A stretch of 64,000 bases of DNA, from contig JACPGU010000002.1 in the NCBI GenBank assembly GCA_016188915.1, positions 186,001 to 250,000 on the forward strand, read 5' to 3'. The translations under genes were made by a program, and so were the position numbers. Shown piece by piece: positions 14,439 to 23,575 of this stretch (positions are counted from its first letter, which is position 1; each line of letters begins with the position of its first letter). A model generated the notes under the pieces. The model was not told the origin of the DNA, made no database searches, and worked only from the letters and a program-made list of their open reading frames with translations. This DNA is from Candidatus Microgenomates bacterium. GTDB lineage: Bacteria > Patescibacteria > JACPGU01.

Positions 14439-14774
14439 ATGAATACCACAACAGTAGGATCTTTGTTCTTTTTTTTGAAAGAAGGAGTGTCTTGGGAGAA
14501 AATTTTGGAAAAGATGAAAATCTCCCATGACGACGGTCCCGTTTTTGTCAACATGATTCCTGTCGGTGGCAAAAAATTTCCAGTCATATCCTTCTTCGAT
14601 ATGGGAGTGGGATTTTTCGGAGGAGAATCCGGTAGACTCGTCTTGGTGGTCAATCTCATATCGTCAGATTACGAGGAGGGATTGACGGAGAAAATCAGAA
14701 GACTTTTGGCTGATTTTTTGGCCGATTCCAATCCGGAGAAAAGAGAAAATGCATATAGCTTCTATTCTCTTTGA
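14439..14774 (+). CDS. Hypothetical protein (111 aa)
   Basis: No family recognised. The product is short, with hydrophobic strands (VFVNMIPVG, FPVISFFDMGVGFF, LVLVVNLI) and a C-terminal helical part; no signal peptide is evident. A promoter (14370-14398), an AAAGGGA ribosome-binding site before the ATG and a strong terminator at 14802-14829 bracket it, which supports a genuine single gene. It is divergent from the SpoIID gene across a hairpin. Confidence 0.6.
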   Translation: MNTTTVGSLFFFLKEGVSWEKILEKMKISHDDGPVFVNMIPVGGKKFPVISFFDMGVGFFGGESGRLVLVVNLISSDYEEGLTEKIRRLLADFLADSNPEKRENAYSFYSL

Positions 14775-14801
14775 CGACCATCTTTCTCGATTTTTCCGTT
14801 T

Positions 14802-14829
14802 GCCTCCGCTGCCGCGGAGGCTTTTATTT
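14802..14829 (+). terminator. Rho-independent terminator
   Basis: GCCTCCGC-TGCC-GCGGAGGC followed by TTTTATTT. Confidence 0.85.
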
Positions 14830-14886
14830 CTGTAATTCTGTAATATCGTAATGAAAAGTCTTGAGCTGGAATTTGAGCTCAAGCAT

Positions 14887-14915
14887 TTGACAAAAAATAA
14901 TTTTTATGATATAAT
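14887..14915 (+). promoter_or_regulatory. Consensus sigma-70-type promoter
   Basis: TTGACA (14887-14892), 17 bases, TATAAT (14910-14915). This is an exact match to both consensus hexamers, so the downstream DHH phosphoesterase gene is probably strongly expressed. Confidence 0.85.
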
Positions 14916-14996
14916 GATAGATAAGAAGGAATTTTAGCAAGAGTAATCTTGCGAGATCGACTCTTTTTGAGATATACTATAACTTCAAGCTATTTT

Positions 14997-16454
14997 ATGA
15001 ATTTTACTGAAAGCAAAAACGACACTATGATGAGGGATCTTACGCCCAAACAACAAGTCGTTGATCTCATCAGAAAAAGCCAGAATATTTTAGTGGCCAC
15101 CCATGTGCGACCCGATCATGACGCGCTCTCTTCTTCTTTGGCCTTGATGCTTTTTTTACGCAAAATGGGCAAAAGAGCCGATTTAGTTGTGCCAGATACT
15201 TTGGGCCCGGAAAAAGATTTTTTGTCTGGCGGAGATCAGATTCTTGCCAGTTTACCTGTCAGTCGCGATATCGTGGTAAAAATAAAAAGTCCGACTGGGC
15301 AAGTGGGCAAGATTTCCTACCAAAAAGACAATGGCGGAGGAGTGTCCTTGGTGATTTCTCCTAGCGATGATTATTTGAAAAAAGAGCATATCACGGTAGA
15401 GGATTCAAGTATTGCCTATGATTTGATCATTGCTTTGGATACGCCAAATCTGGAAAGATTGAGCCTTTATGCCAACAATAGAAATATTTTTTCCCAGACG
15501 CCGGTGATAAATATTGACCATCATGCCACTAATAATTATTTTGGCGCGGCCAATCTAGTAGATATAAATTCAGCCGCCACGGCAGAGATTTTAGTCTCTC
15601 TCTTTGAGGCCTTAGACAAGACCTTGCTAGACGGAGAAATGGCTACATTGCTTTTGGCGGGTATCTTGACCGATACTGATCGTTTTCAAAATACCAATAC
15701 CACGCCCAAATCACTAACTGTTTCGGCGCAATTGATTGCGGCTGGAGCGCGACGTTCAGAAATAGTTAAAAAAATATTCAAAGCTCGTCCAATCGGAGTT
15801 TTACGTGCCTGGGGCGATATTTTGTCCAATATCAAAGAGGATAAAGAGCACAAAATTATTTGGTCTACTCTCCCCTACGCTAAACTTTCAGAATATCAAA
15901 TAGGAGAAGGTGGTATTGGCCATATTGTAGGCGAACTTATGTCAGTAGCTCCGACGGTAAAAATAGCTTTTCTTTTGGTAGAAAGAAGCCCGGGATTGGT
16001 TACGGTCAGTCTTCGTAGCGAAGAGGGGGTAGATGTAGACAAAATAGCTTTGTCCCTGGGCGGTGGTGGTCACAAGCAAGCGGCCGGATGTAAATTGGAA
16101 AACATGTCTCTGGCGGAAGCGGAAAAAATAGTCAAAGACAAAGTCATAATGAGCCTTTCTGGCCAGGCAGAAAAACCTTATCAAAGATTGCCAGTCTCGC
16201 CTATCTTGGAACAAAAAGAAGAGAAAGCCCATTCTTCTGACGATGATTTATACACTCCTTCCCTGTCCGATATTGATTCCGATAAGCCTAAAATAGTGGA
16301 AGATGGCAAATCTATCTTGCAAAAAGTTTTGAAAGCTAAAGAAGAGAAAAAAGAAGACAGAATTGATTTTGCCAAATTGGAGCAGGAAGCCAAACAAGAA
16401 AAAAAACCTCGCATTATTGTCAATGATTGGGATGAAGACGAGGATTATGAATAG
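14997..16454 (+). CDS. DHH/DHHA1 phosphoesterase (NrnA/RecJ-like)
   Basis: The DHH superfamily core is clear: RPDHDALSSS (motif I), IALDTPN (motif II), NIDHHATNN (the DHH motif) and LTDTDRF, then the DHHA1 substrate-binding part with GGGGHKQAAGCKL. The layout matches bifunctional oligoribonuclease/pAp phosphatases (NrnA) that degrade nano-RNA, or cyclic-dinucleotide phosphodiesterases; which one is not decidable here. An acidic, Lys/Glu-rich tail of about 85 residues after the catalytic part is unusual. An in-frame TTG start at 14949 also exists; ATG at 14997 or 15027 seems more likely, but no Shine-Dalgarno decides between them. Confidence 0.85.
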   Translation: MNFTESKNDTMMRDLTPKQQVVDLIRKSQNILVATHVRPDHDALSSSLALMLFLRKMGKRADLVVPDTLGPEKDFLSGGDQILASLPVSRDIVVKIKSPTGQVGKISYQKDNGGGVSLVISPSDDYLKKEHITVEDSSIAYDLIIALDTPNLERLSLYANNRNIFSQTPVINIDHHATNNYFGAANLVDINSAATAEILVSLFEALDKTLLDGEMATLLLAGILTDTDRFQNTNTTPKSLTVSAQLIAAGARRSEIVKKIFKARPIGVLRAWGDILSNIKEDKEHKIIWSTLPYAKLSEYQIGEGGIGHIVGELMSVAPTVKIAFLLVERSPGLVTVSLRSEEGVDVDKIALSLGGGGHKQAAGCKLENMSLAEAEKIVKDKVIMSLSGQAEKPYQRLPVSPILEQKEEKAHSSDDDLYTPSLSDIDSDKPKIVEDGKSILQKVLKAKEEKKEDRIDFAKLEQEAKQEKKPRIIVNDWDEDEDYE

Positions 16455-16552
16455 TAGGTAAGTAAGCCACCGCCTTTGGCGGGATAATCAAGTAAACAAA
16501 GGCAAAAATTACATTGAGCTTTGATTATTTGATTAATTGTTTTATTGATTTC

Positions 16553-16581
16553 TTGACTATAATAGAGTTTTGTGCTAACAT
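16553..16581 (+). promoter_or_regulatory. rpsO promoter
   Basis: TTGACT (16553-16558), 17 bases, TAACAT (16576-16581) with an upstream TG. The transcript would have a leader of about 68 bases. Confidence 0.7.
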
Positions 16582-16605
16582 GATACTTAAGTTTAGTAAT
16601 TTTAG

Positions 16606-16631
16606 AAGAGTTCTCGGTTTTGCCGGCTCTT
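16606..16631 (+). promoter_or_regulatory. Hairpin in the rpsO leader
   Basis: AAGAG and CGG face CCG and CTCTT around a TTTTG loop, just before the AGGAG ribosome-binding site. S15 is known to repress its own mRNA in several bacteria through leader structures. A similar role here is only an inference. Confidence 0.35.
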
Positions 16632-16655
16632 ATCACGAAGAGGAGTTGTTTTTTT

Positions 16656-16925
16656 ATGGCTTTAACTATTGAGGAAAAGAAAAAGGCAATTAATACTTTT
16701 TCCAAAGATGGAAAAGATACCGGATCGGCTTCGTCCCAGGTTTCTCTTTTGACGGCCAAAATTCATAAATTGAACGAGCATCTGAAAAAAAATATTCATG
16801 ATTTCTCTTCCAAGAGAGGACTTTTGTCCAATGTTGGCCAAAGGCGCAAGATGTTAAAATATTTAAGCCAAAAAGATCCCAAAGAATACGAAAAAGTTTT
16901 GAAAGAATTGGGATTAAGGAAATAG
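16656..16925 (+). CDS. rpsO: 30S ribosomal protein uS15
   Basis: The 89-residue product is full length and shows the S15 signature (GSASSQVSLLTAKIHKLNEHLK, seen in pieces; then DFSSKRGLLSNVGQRRKML). It binds 16S rRNA early in small-subunit assembly. The ATG at 16656 has AGGAG 13 bases upstream. rpsO followed by pnp is a widely conserved gene order. Confidence 0.97.
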   Translation: MALTIEEKKKAINTFSKDGKDTGSASSQVSLLTAKIHKLNEHLKKNIHDFSSKRGLLSNVGQRRKMLKYLSQKDPKEYEKVLKELGLRK

Positions 16926-17149
16926 GCTACTACGAATTTACAAATTGCGCACTAATGTACAAATAGTACGAATGTGGCTGATTAGTATTATTCGTATATT
17001 CGTAAAGATTCTTAAATTAGTAGTAAAAGAGATTTTGTCTCGACAGAAGTAGAGTTAGCCGCCAAATATTTTGACGCCGAACCCTATATCTGTCACCAAG
17101 ACTTTGATCTCAAAAAGGAGATCCGCCGATGAGGCGGAAGGAAAAAAAT

Positions 17150-19243
17150 ATGAAAAAGGAATACTTCAAGGAATCCGTAGAGTTTGCGGGACGCACACTC
17201 ACTGTTGAGTTTGGCAAATTAGCCAAACAAGCAGACGCGGCTCTGACCGTCCGTTATGGCGATACGACTATTTTTGCCTCTGTTGTTTCACCACATAAAA
17301 AAAGAAACGAAGACCAAGACTTTTTACCCTTGACGGTTGATTACGAAGAAAAAATGTACGCGGCTGGCAAAATTTCCGGTTCCAGATTTATCAAAAGAGA
17401 AGGTCGACCATCAGAAGACGCTATCCTTAATTCTCGTGTTATTGATCGACCGATCAGGCCACTTTTTCCTAAGGGTTATTTTTACGATGTGCAGGTGATC
17501 GCCACAGCTTTATCCTACGATCAGGAGAACAATTCCAAAGTGCCGGCCATGGCGGCGGTATCTCTGGCTCTTTCTTTGTCCGATATTCCCTGGAATGGGC
17601 CGGTCTCTCTGGCGCGTGTAGGAATGGAGGAGGGCGGACAATTTATTTTGAATCCCACTGAAACGCAATTGAAATCTTCACCGCTGGACCTAGTGATTGT
17701 TTCAACTGCTAAAAAAGTGATCATGATTGAATGCGCGGCCAAAGAAGTGCCTCAAGGCAAAGTCCTGGAAGCGATCAAATTCGCTCACGAGGCCAACCAA
17801 ACATTAATCAAATTTCAAGAAAATCTAATCAAAAAACACGGTTTGCCAAAGAGAGCTTTTGAAGTAATTATGGATGAAAAGTTTTTGAAAGAGATAGAGG
17901 ATCAGACAACTGATGCGATTGAAAAAGCTTATGCATTGGCCGACAAAGTGGAGATGAGCAAAGCCTTTGACGATATTTTAGATCCTTTGATGGAAAAGTA
18001 CAAAGAAGACGAAGAAAAAACCAAGCTAGTCAAAGATTATTTTGATCGCGTAGCGCAAAAAATTTTGCGAAATAATGTTTTGGAGAAGGGCAAGAGAATC
18101 GGTGGCAGATCGCTCTCCGAAATTCGTCCCATCTCTTGCGAAACTTCATTGCTTCCTCGTGTTCATGGTTCAGCATTATTCAATCGTGGATACACGCAGA
18201 TTTTGAACGTCACGACCCTGGGCTCTAAAAGTATGGCGCAGGTGATTGACTCTATGGAGGAGGATACGACCAAAAGATACATGCATCATTACAATTTTCC
18301 TCCGTTTTCTACCGGCGAGGCCAAGCCACTGCGTTCGGCCGGTCGGCGTGAAATCGGCCATGGCGCTTTGGCAGAAAAAGCTCTTCTTCCCGTTTTGCCT
18401 TCCGAGGAGTCTTTTCCCTACACCATTCGTTTGGTATCAGAAGCGATGTCGTCTGATGGCTCTACTTCTATGGGCTCGACTTGCGCTTCCACGCTGTCTT
18501 TGATGGACGCGGGAGTGCCAATTAAGGCGCCTGTTTCTGGTATTGCGATGGGACTCGTTACTGATGAAAAAGACAATTACAAAGTATTATCTGATATTGC
18601 TGGCACCGAAGATCACCATGGTGATATGGATTTCAAAATCGCTGGCACCAAGGCGGGTATTACCGCTATTCAGCTGGATGTGAAAAACGATGGCCTGACT
18701 ATGGAAATGATAAAAGATATTTTTTCCCAAGGCGAAAAAGGCCGGCTAGAGATTTTGGAAAAAATGCTCTCTGTAATTTCTGAGCCAAGAAAAGAGATGT
18801 CGCCGTATGCTCCGAGAATGGAAACTATCAAAATCAATCCAGACAAAATCCGCGACATTATTGGCCCGGGCGGCAAAATCATCAACAAGATTATCGCTGA
18901 AACAGGCGCAGAAATTGATATTGAACAAGATGGTAGCGTCTTCATCTTCTCCGCCAATCTGGAAGGTTTGGCCAAGGCCAAAGCGATGATTGAAAATCTA
19001 GTGGAAGAGCCGGAAATCGGCAAGACTTATGACGGCACGGTGACGCGCATCATGGATTTCGGCGCCTTTGTGGCTATTATGTCTGGGCAAGAAGGCCTAG
19101 TGCATATCTCGGAGATTGCCAACGAGCGAGTGAACAAGGTAGAAGACTATCTCAAAGTCGGCCAAGAAGTGAAAGTTTATCTCAAAGAAATTGACGATAT
19201 GGGTCGCCTGAATTTCTCAATGAAAAAAGCGAGCGAGAAATAA
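17150..19243 (+). CDS. pnp: Polyribonucleotide nucleotidyltransferase (PNPase)
   Basis: PNPase degrades RNA phosphorolytically from the 3' end. Two RNase PH domains (residues about 1-220 and 310-530, the second with SDGSTSMGSTCASTLSLMDAG) flank an all-helical linker. A KH domain (IGPGGKIINKIIAETGAEI) and an S1 domain (GTVTRIMDFGAFVAI) complete the 697-residue protein. I choose the ATG at 17150, preceded by GGAAGGA, over the one 21 bases upstream. The 220-base gap after rpsO carries no gene; it holds AT-rich repeats and a GATCTC-type stem. Confidence 0.97.
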   Translation: MKKEYFKESVEFAGRTLTVEFGKLAKQADAALTVRYGDTTIFASVVSPHKKRNEDQDFLPLTVDYEEKMYAAGKISGSRFIKREGRPSEDAILNSRVIDRPIRPLFPKGYFYDVQVIATALSYDQENNSKVPAMAAVSLALSLSDIPWNGPVSLARVGMEEGGQFILNPTETQLKSSPLDLVIVSTAKKVIMIECAAKEVPQGKVLEAIKFAHEANQTLIKFQENLIKKHGLPKRAFEVIMDEKFLKEIEDQTTDAIEKAYALADKVEMSKAFDDILDPLMEKYKEDEEKTKLVKDYFDRVAQKILRNNVLEKGKRIGGRSLSEIRPISCETSLLPRVHGSALFNRGYTQILNVTTLGSKSMAQVIDSMEEDTTKRYMHHYNFPPFSTGEAKPLRSAGRREIGHGALAEKALLPVLPSEESFPYTIRLVSEAMSSDGSTSMGSTCASTLSLMDAGVPIKAPVSGIAMGLVTDEKDNYKVLSDIAGTEDHHGDMDFKIAGTKAGITAIQLDVKNDGLTMEMIKDIFSQGEKGRLEILEKMLSVISEPRKEMSPYAPRMETIKINPDKIRDIIGPGGKIINKIIAETGAEIDIEQDGSVFIFSANLEGLAKAKAMIENLVEEPEIGKTYDGTVTRIMDFGAFVAIMSGQEGLVHISEIANERVNKVEDYLKVGQEVKVYLKEIDDMGRLNFSMKKASEK

Positions 19244-19283
19244 AAAATTAAAAAACTAAAAAATTAAGTCGCCTCATCGGCGA

Positions 19284-19300
19284 CCCGCCGGAGAGGCGGG
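19284..19300 (+). repeat. Small GC hairpin after pnp
   Basis: CCCGCC and GGCGGG around GGAGA, in the gap between pnp and rnj, inside AT-rich short repeats (AAAAAATTAAAAAACTAAAAAATT). It could act as a weak terminator or RNA-stabilising stem. Confidence 0.4.
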
Positions 19301-19342
19301 AAATCAAAAAAACAAAAAAACAAGGAAGCAACAGAAAATGCT

Positions 19343-19382
19343 AGAGGCGAGGCCTCAAGAATTTCCCCGAGGCCTCGCCTCT
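19343..19382. repeat. 14-bp inverted repeat before rnj
   Basis: AGAGGCGAGGCCTC and GAGGCCTCGCCTCT pair perfectly across a 12-base loop. No T run follows. Downstream are three CTACAAT words in tandem (19412-19432). Confidence 0.7.
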
Positions 19383-19489
19383 AAATTATTTGTTCTATTG
19401 GTCAGATATCCAATCTACAATCTACAATCTACAATCGTAAATTACTAAGACGCTGATCTCTGGGAGCGTTAGCAAAAATAAAATAAATT

Positions 19490-21346
19490 ATGGAAAATAG
19501 AAAAAATGAAAGAAATACGGGGAGGCACTCTTCCCGCAATGCCCGCAACAGAAATGTCGCGAGAGGCAGTCGTCACCATTTGGTGACCCATGGACCGATC
19601 AGTAGCAATGGCGCAAATAGCACAGATCAGCAGAAAAGTCCAAATGTCGCCCATATGCCTAAAAGAGCAATCATCAAAATGATTCCTTTGGGCGGGGTGG
19701 GCAAAATGAATAAAAATATGATGGTCTATGAGTATGATGATCCAGCTCTTCCCAACGGCGGAGATATTATTATTGTGGATATGGGAATGGCTTTCCCAGA
19801 TTCGGATATGCATGGAATTGATTATTTGATTCCTGACATTACCTATTTACGCGATCGTAAGGCCAAGATCCGCGGAATTTTAATTACTCATGGTCACGAA
19901 GACCACATCGGAGCTCTACCGCATATTGTGCCGGAGATGATTGATGTACCTATTTTTGCTACTCGTCTGACGGGAGGATTGATAGAGCGTAAATTTTCTG
20001 AATATAATCTTTTACGCGATAAAAAAATACAGGTAGTTAGCCCCGATGAAGTATTGCGCTTGGGGGTTTTTCGCATAGAGCCTTTTCGCGTGGCGCACTC
20101 AGTGCCGGAGAGCGTGGGTTATGGTATTCACACACCTTACGGTTTGATTATTCAGACGGGAGATTTTCGCATTGACGAAACGCCGGTCGATGGTTGGACG
20201 ACTGATTTTGAGAAAATAGAACGCTTGGCAAAAGCTGCCGGTGGAGTTTTGGTTTTGGCACCGGACAGCACCAACATTCATCGTCAAGGACGGAGCTTGT
20301 CTGCCAAAGTGGTGGATGAAGCTTTCGTCCAGGCTTTTTCTGATGCTCCCGGTCGCGTTATTATTGCCGCCTTTGCCTCTCAAATTGCTCGCGTTCAACA
20401 GATTTTCAACGCGGCGGTTCATCATGGTCGCAAGGTAGCTATTTCCGGACGCTCTATGCAAAACAATATTGAAGTAGCTTTCAGATTGGGCTATTTGAAA
20501 GCGCCGGAAGATTTGATTATTCCCCTGCATGAGATAGGCAAACACCCAGATAAAAATCTAGTAATTATCGGTACTGGCTCGCAAGGCCAGCAATATTCGG
20601 CCCTGGTAAGAATGTCTACCGGTGATCACGCGCAGATTACTTTGAAAACATTAGACACTATTATTATTTCGTCCAGCCCTATCCCAGGCAATGAAGAAGC
20701 GGTCTACAGAATGATGGACGATCTACTCCGCATGGGACCGCGGGTTATTCACAATCATATGATGGAAATCCACGTTTCCGGTCACGGATTTTATGAAGAG
20801 ATTTTGGAAATGTACAAAAGAGTTGGACCCAAACACTATATCCCTGTGCATGGCGATTACAACCAACTAGTTGCCAATCGCGATATGGCCTTAAAACATG
20901 GACATGATCCCAGCAAGGTGCATGTTGTGGAAGATGGCAATATCATAGAGATAGATGAAAAGGGTTTGCGTGTTTCTAGCAAGAAAGCGCCAGTCGGAGC
21001 GGTAATGGTAGACGGCCTAGGCGTGGGAGATATCGGCAATATTGTTTTGCGCGATCGCCAAGCGATGGCTACTGAAGGATTATTCGTAGTAATCGTCACT
21101 ATTAGCAAAAAAAATGGCACGATGGCTACTTCTCCGGATATTATCAGCCGTGGATTTGTCTATATGAGAGAATCAGAAGCCTTGATCCAGGGTGCGCGAT
21201 CGGAAATCAAAAAAATAGTCACTCGCCACAGTCGAGGCCGTGATTGGAAAATGGTTAAAGAAATTTTGCGCGATGAGATAGGCAATTATCTCTATAAAAA
21301 TACCAAGCGTCGCCCAATGGTAATACCAGTAGTAATAGAGGTCTGA
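19490..21346 (+). CDS. rnj: Ribonuclease J
   Basis: This is a metallo-beta-lactamase/beta-CASP ribonuclease with 5' exo- and endonuclease activity. The metal-binding motif HGHEDHIGALPH is near residue 139, followed by GDFRID, the beta-CASP part and a C-terminal region with HVSGHG and IPVHGDY. The N-terminus carries a basic, Arg/Asn/Ser-rich extension of about 60 residues before the conserved IKMIPLGGVG start. Such extensions are common in RNase J of Gram-positives and CPR. It lies just after pnp, so two major RNA-turnover enzymes are neighbours. A terminator follows. Confidence 0.95.
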   Translation: MENRKNERNTGRHSSRNARNRNVARGSRHHLVTHGPISSNGANSTDQQKSPNVAHMPKRAIIKMIPLGGVGKMNKNMMVYEYDDPALPNGGDIIIVDMGMAFPDSDMHGIDYLIPDITYLRDRKAKIRGILITHGHEDHIGALPHIVPEMIDVPIFATRLTGGLIERKFSEYNLLRDKKIQVVSPDEVLRLGVFRIEPFRVAHSVPESVGYGIHTPYGLIIQTGDFRIDETPVDGWTTDFEKIERLAKAAGGVLVLAPDSTNIHRQGRSLSAKVVDEAFVQAFSDAPGRVIIAAFASQIARVQQIFNAAVHHGRKVAISGRSMQNNIEVAFRLGYLKAPEDLIIPLHEIGKHPDKNLVIIGTGSQGQQYSALVRMSTGDHAQITLKTLDTIIISSSPIPGNEEAVYRMMDDLLRMGPRVIHNHMMEIHVSGHGFYEEILEMYKRVGPKHYIPVHGDYNQLVANRDMALKHGHDPSKVHVVEDGNIIEIDEKGLRVSSKKAPVGAVMVDGLGVGDIGNIVLRDRQAMATEGLFVVIVTISKKNGTMATSPDIISRGFVYMRESEALIQGARSEIKKIVTRHSRGRDWKMVKEILRDEIGNYLYKNTKRRPMVIPVVIEV

Positions 21347-21383
21347 TAGTAAGTTAAAAATTAAAACTAAAAACTGAAAATTC

Positions 21384-21412
21384 AAGAAGACCGCATTCGC
21401 GGTCTTCTTTGG
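21384..21412 (+). terminator. rnj terminator
   Basis: AAGAAGACCGC-ATTC-GCGGTCTTCTT followed by TGG; a strong 11-bp stem. Confidence 0.8.
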
Positions 21413-21532
21413 TATTTACAAAAATATTTGGCTATGATAAAAAGTTTGAGATAGATTTAATATAAATAACAAATCTTGGTCTCCGTGTTCAATCCAAGAC
21501 GGGGCTGAGGTTTATTTTTTTGGAGGTTTTTT

Positions 21533-23524
21533 ATGATTTTTTTGTTTGTTGCGTTAGGAGTTGGAGTGTGTGGTCTGCTTTCTGGCCTTATCCTTTATTT
21601 CATTATAAAAACTGCTCCTTCGGGAGATAGCAAAATTTTGAAAATTGCTTCCCACATTCATTCAGGAGCAATGGCTTTTTTGAAAAAAGAATATGCTTAT
21701 TTGTCTGTTTTTATTCTTGTCTCGGCCGTTCTTCTTTATTATTTTATCTCTCCCTATATGGCCGTAGCTTTTGTCTTTGGGGCTATTTTTTCTATTTTTG
21801 CCGGCTTTATAGGCATGAAAGCGGCGACAGCGGCCAATGTTCGAACAGCTTATGCCGCCAAAAAATTTGGCAAAGATCGTGCGCTTTTAATGGCCTATGG
21901 CGGTGGCGCGGTAATGGGTTTGGCTGTGGCTTCCTTGGGGCTAATTGGAGTGGTTATTTTATTTTATTATTTTATTATTTTGGGGACTGCTTCCGCTTCC
22001 TATTTGGTTGGATTTGCTTTTGGTGCTACCGCTATCGCTTTATTCGCTAGAGTTGGCGGTGGTATTTTTACTAAGGCGGCCGATGTAGGTGCCGATCTAG
22101 CTGGCAAAATAGAAGCGGGTATTCCGGAAGACGATCCGAGAAATCCGGCCGTGATAGCTGATAATGTCGGTGATTGTGTTGGCGATGTGGCCGGTATGGG
22201 GGCTGATATTTTTGAATCCTATGTTGATTCTATGATCGCTACTATCATAATTGGCGCGACAGCAGTTTCTTTTTCCGCTTTTCGTCTGGAAAGTATGATT
22301 TTGCCTTTGATTTTGGCTACTATCGGGCTAGCAAGTTCTTTTGTAGGTATTGCTTCCATTATTTTCTTAAAAAAAATTAGTCCGCAAGCGGCTTTGCGTT
22401 ATTCCACTTTTATCGCGGCAGGTTTATTTGCCGTTATCTCGTGGTATGTTATCAGCCAATATTTTGCAGTTTTGGGTTCGCCATTAGACTTTTTTGCCGC
22501 CGTCATTGTTGGCTTATTGGCCGGTATCTTTATCGGGCTAGTGACAGAATATTATACTTCAGGGAAACCAGTAAGAGAGATCGCCGAAGCGGCGCAAACT
22601 GGAGCAGGCACCAATTTGATTTCAGGATTGGCTATCGGTATGGAGTCAACTATCGCACCTATTTTGATTGTTGCGGCCAGTATTTATCTGGCACATTATT
22701 TTGCTGGTATTTATGGTATTGGTTTGGCGGCTATCGGTATGTTGGCGACTGTTGGCGTTACTATGACGGTGGATGCTTATGGACCAATAGCGGATAATGC
22801 CGGAGGTATTGCTGAAATGGGCGGACTGGGGGAAGAAACTAGAAGGATTACCGATTCTCTAGATACTATTGGCAATACGACCGCGGCTATTGGGAAAGGT
22901 TTTGGCATCGGTTCGGCTGTTTTGACCGTGGTGGCTTTGTTCGCCGCTTTTGGCGAAGAAACCCATCTGTCTTCTATTGATGTTCGCCATGCGATGGTAG
23001 TAATCGGTATGATGTTGGGTGGAATCCTGCCTTATTTTATTTCTTCTTCTACCATGCAGGCGGTTGGTCGCGCCGCTTTTTCTATGATTAAAGAAGTCAG
23101 AAGGCAGTTTAATGAAATAGCGGGACTTCGCGAAGGCAAGGCCGATCCTGACTCTGATCGTTGTGTTAGCATTGCTACTTCCGCGGCTTTGCGTCAAATG
23201 ATTACGCCGGGGATATTGGTGATAGTAGCTCCTATTTTTGCGGGTTTTGTTTTGGGAGCGGAAGCTTTGGGGGGTCTTTTGGCTGGCGCTATCATCACTG
23301 GCGCTTTCCTTTCTTTTTTCATGGCTAATGCCGGCGGCGCTTGGGACAATGCCAAAAAACATATAGAAAAAGGCCACTATGGCGGCAAGGGATCCAACGC
23401 TCACAAAGCGGCCGTAGTCGGTGATACCGTTGGTGATCCCTTCAAGGATACTTCTGGCCCGGCCGTCTCTATCTTGGTCAAACTTTTGGGCGTAGTATCT
23501 TTGGTTATCGCATCTATTCTGTAA
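21533..23524 (+). CDS. hppA: Membrane-bound proton/sodium-pumping pyrophosphatase
   Basis: The enzyme couples pyrophosphate hydrolysis to ion export across the inner membrane. About 16 hydrophobic segments are seen over 663 residues. Catalytic signatures are DVGADLAGKIEAGIPEDDPR, then NVGDCVGDVAGMGADIFESY, TVDAYGPIADNAGGIAEM, and the C-terminal GDTVGDPFKDTSGP. The GNTTAAIGKG segment has Ala where potassium-independent enzymes have Lys. By known family rules this indicates the K+-dependent class, in which both H+ and Na+ pumps occur. TTGGAGG precedes the ATG. It may be the main ion pump if respiratory genes are lacking, as in many CPR genomes. Confidence 0.95.
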   Translation: MIFLFVALGVGVCGLLSGLILYFIIKTAPSGDSKILKIASHIHSGAMAFLKKEYAYLSVFILVSAVLLYYFISPYMAVAFVFGAIFSIFAGFIGMKAATAANVRTAYAAKKFGKDRALLMAYGGGAVMGLAVASLGLIGVVILFYYFIILGTASASYLVGFAFGATAIALFARVGGGIFTKAADVGADLAGKIEAGIPEDDPRNPAVIADNVGDCVGDVAGMGADIFESYVDSMIATIIIGATAVSFSAFRLESMILPLILATIGLASSFVGIASIIFLKKISPQAALRYSTFIAAGLFAVISWYVISQYFAVLGSPLDFFAAVIVGLLAGIFIGLVTEYYTSGKPVREIAEAAQTGAGTNLISGLAIGMESTIAPILIVAASIYLAHYFAGIYGIGLAAIGMLATVGVTMTVDAYGPIADNAGGIAEMGGLGEETRRITDSLDTIGNTTAAIGKGFGIGSAVLTVVALFAAFGEETHLSSIDVRHAMVVIGMMLGGILPYFISSSTMQAVGRAAFSMIKEVRRQFNEIAGLREGKADPDSDRCVSIATSAALRQMITPGILVIVAPIFAGFVLGAEALGGLLAGAIITGAFLSFFMANAGGAWDNAKKHIEKGHYGGKGSNAHKAAVVGDTVGDPFKDTSGPAVSILVKLLGVVSLVIASIL

Positions 23525-23575
23525 ATATTTTGACCTCCCACTTTATTTTTCTATTGTTTGTGATAGAGTAGGTTT

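Noticed and set aside
19410..19435. CTACAAT tandem words before rnj as a CRISPR or promoter array
   Set aside because: The units are only 8 bases with no spacers. They are one more instance of the short-word repeats.
23526..23575. Promoter for ftsK (TTGACC at 23530 with TGTGATAGAGT)
   Set aside because: The spacing between the two elements is about 26 bases, too long for a normal promoter; left unassigned.
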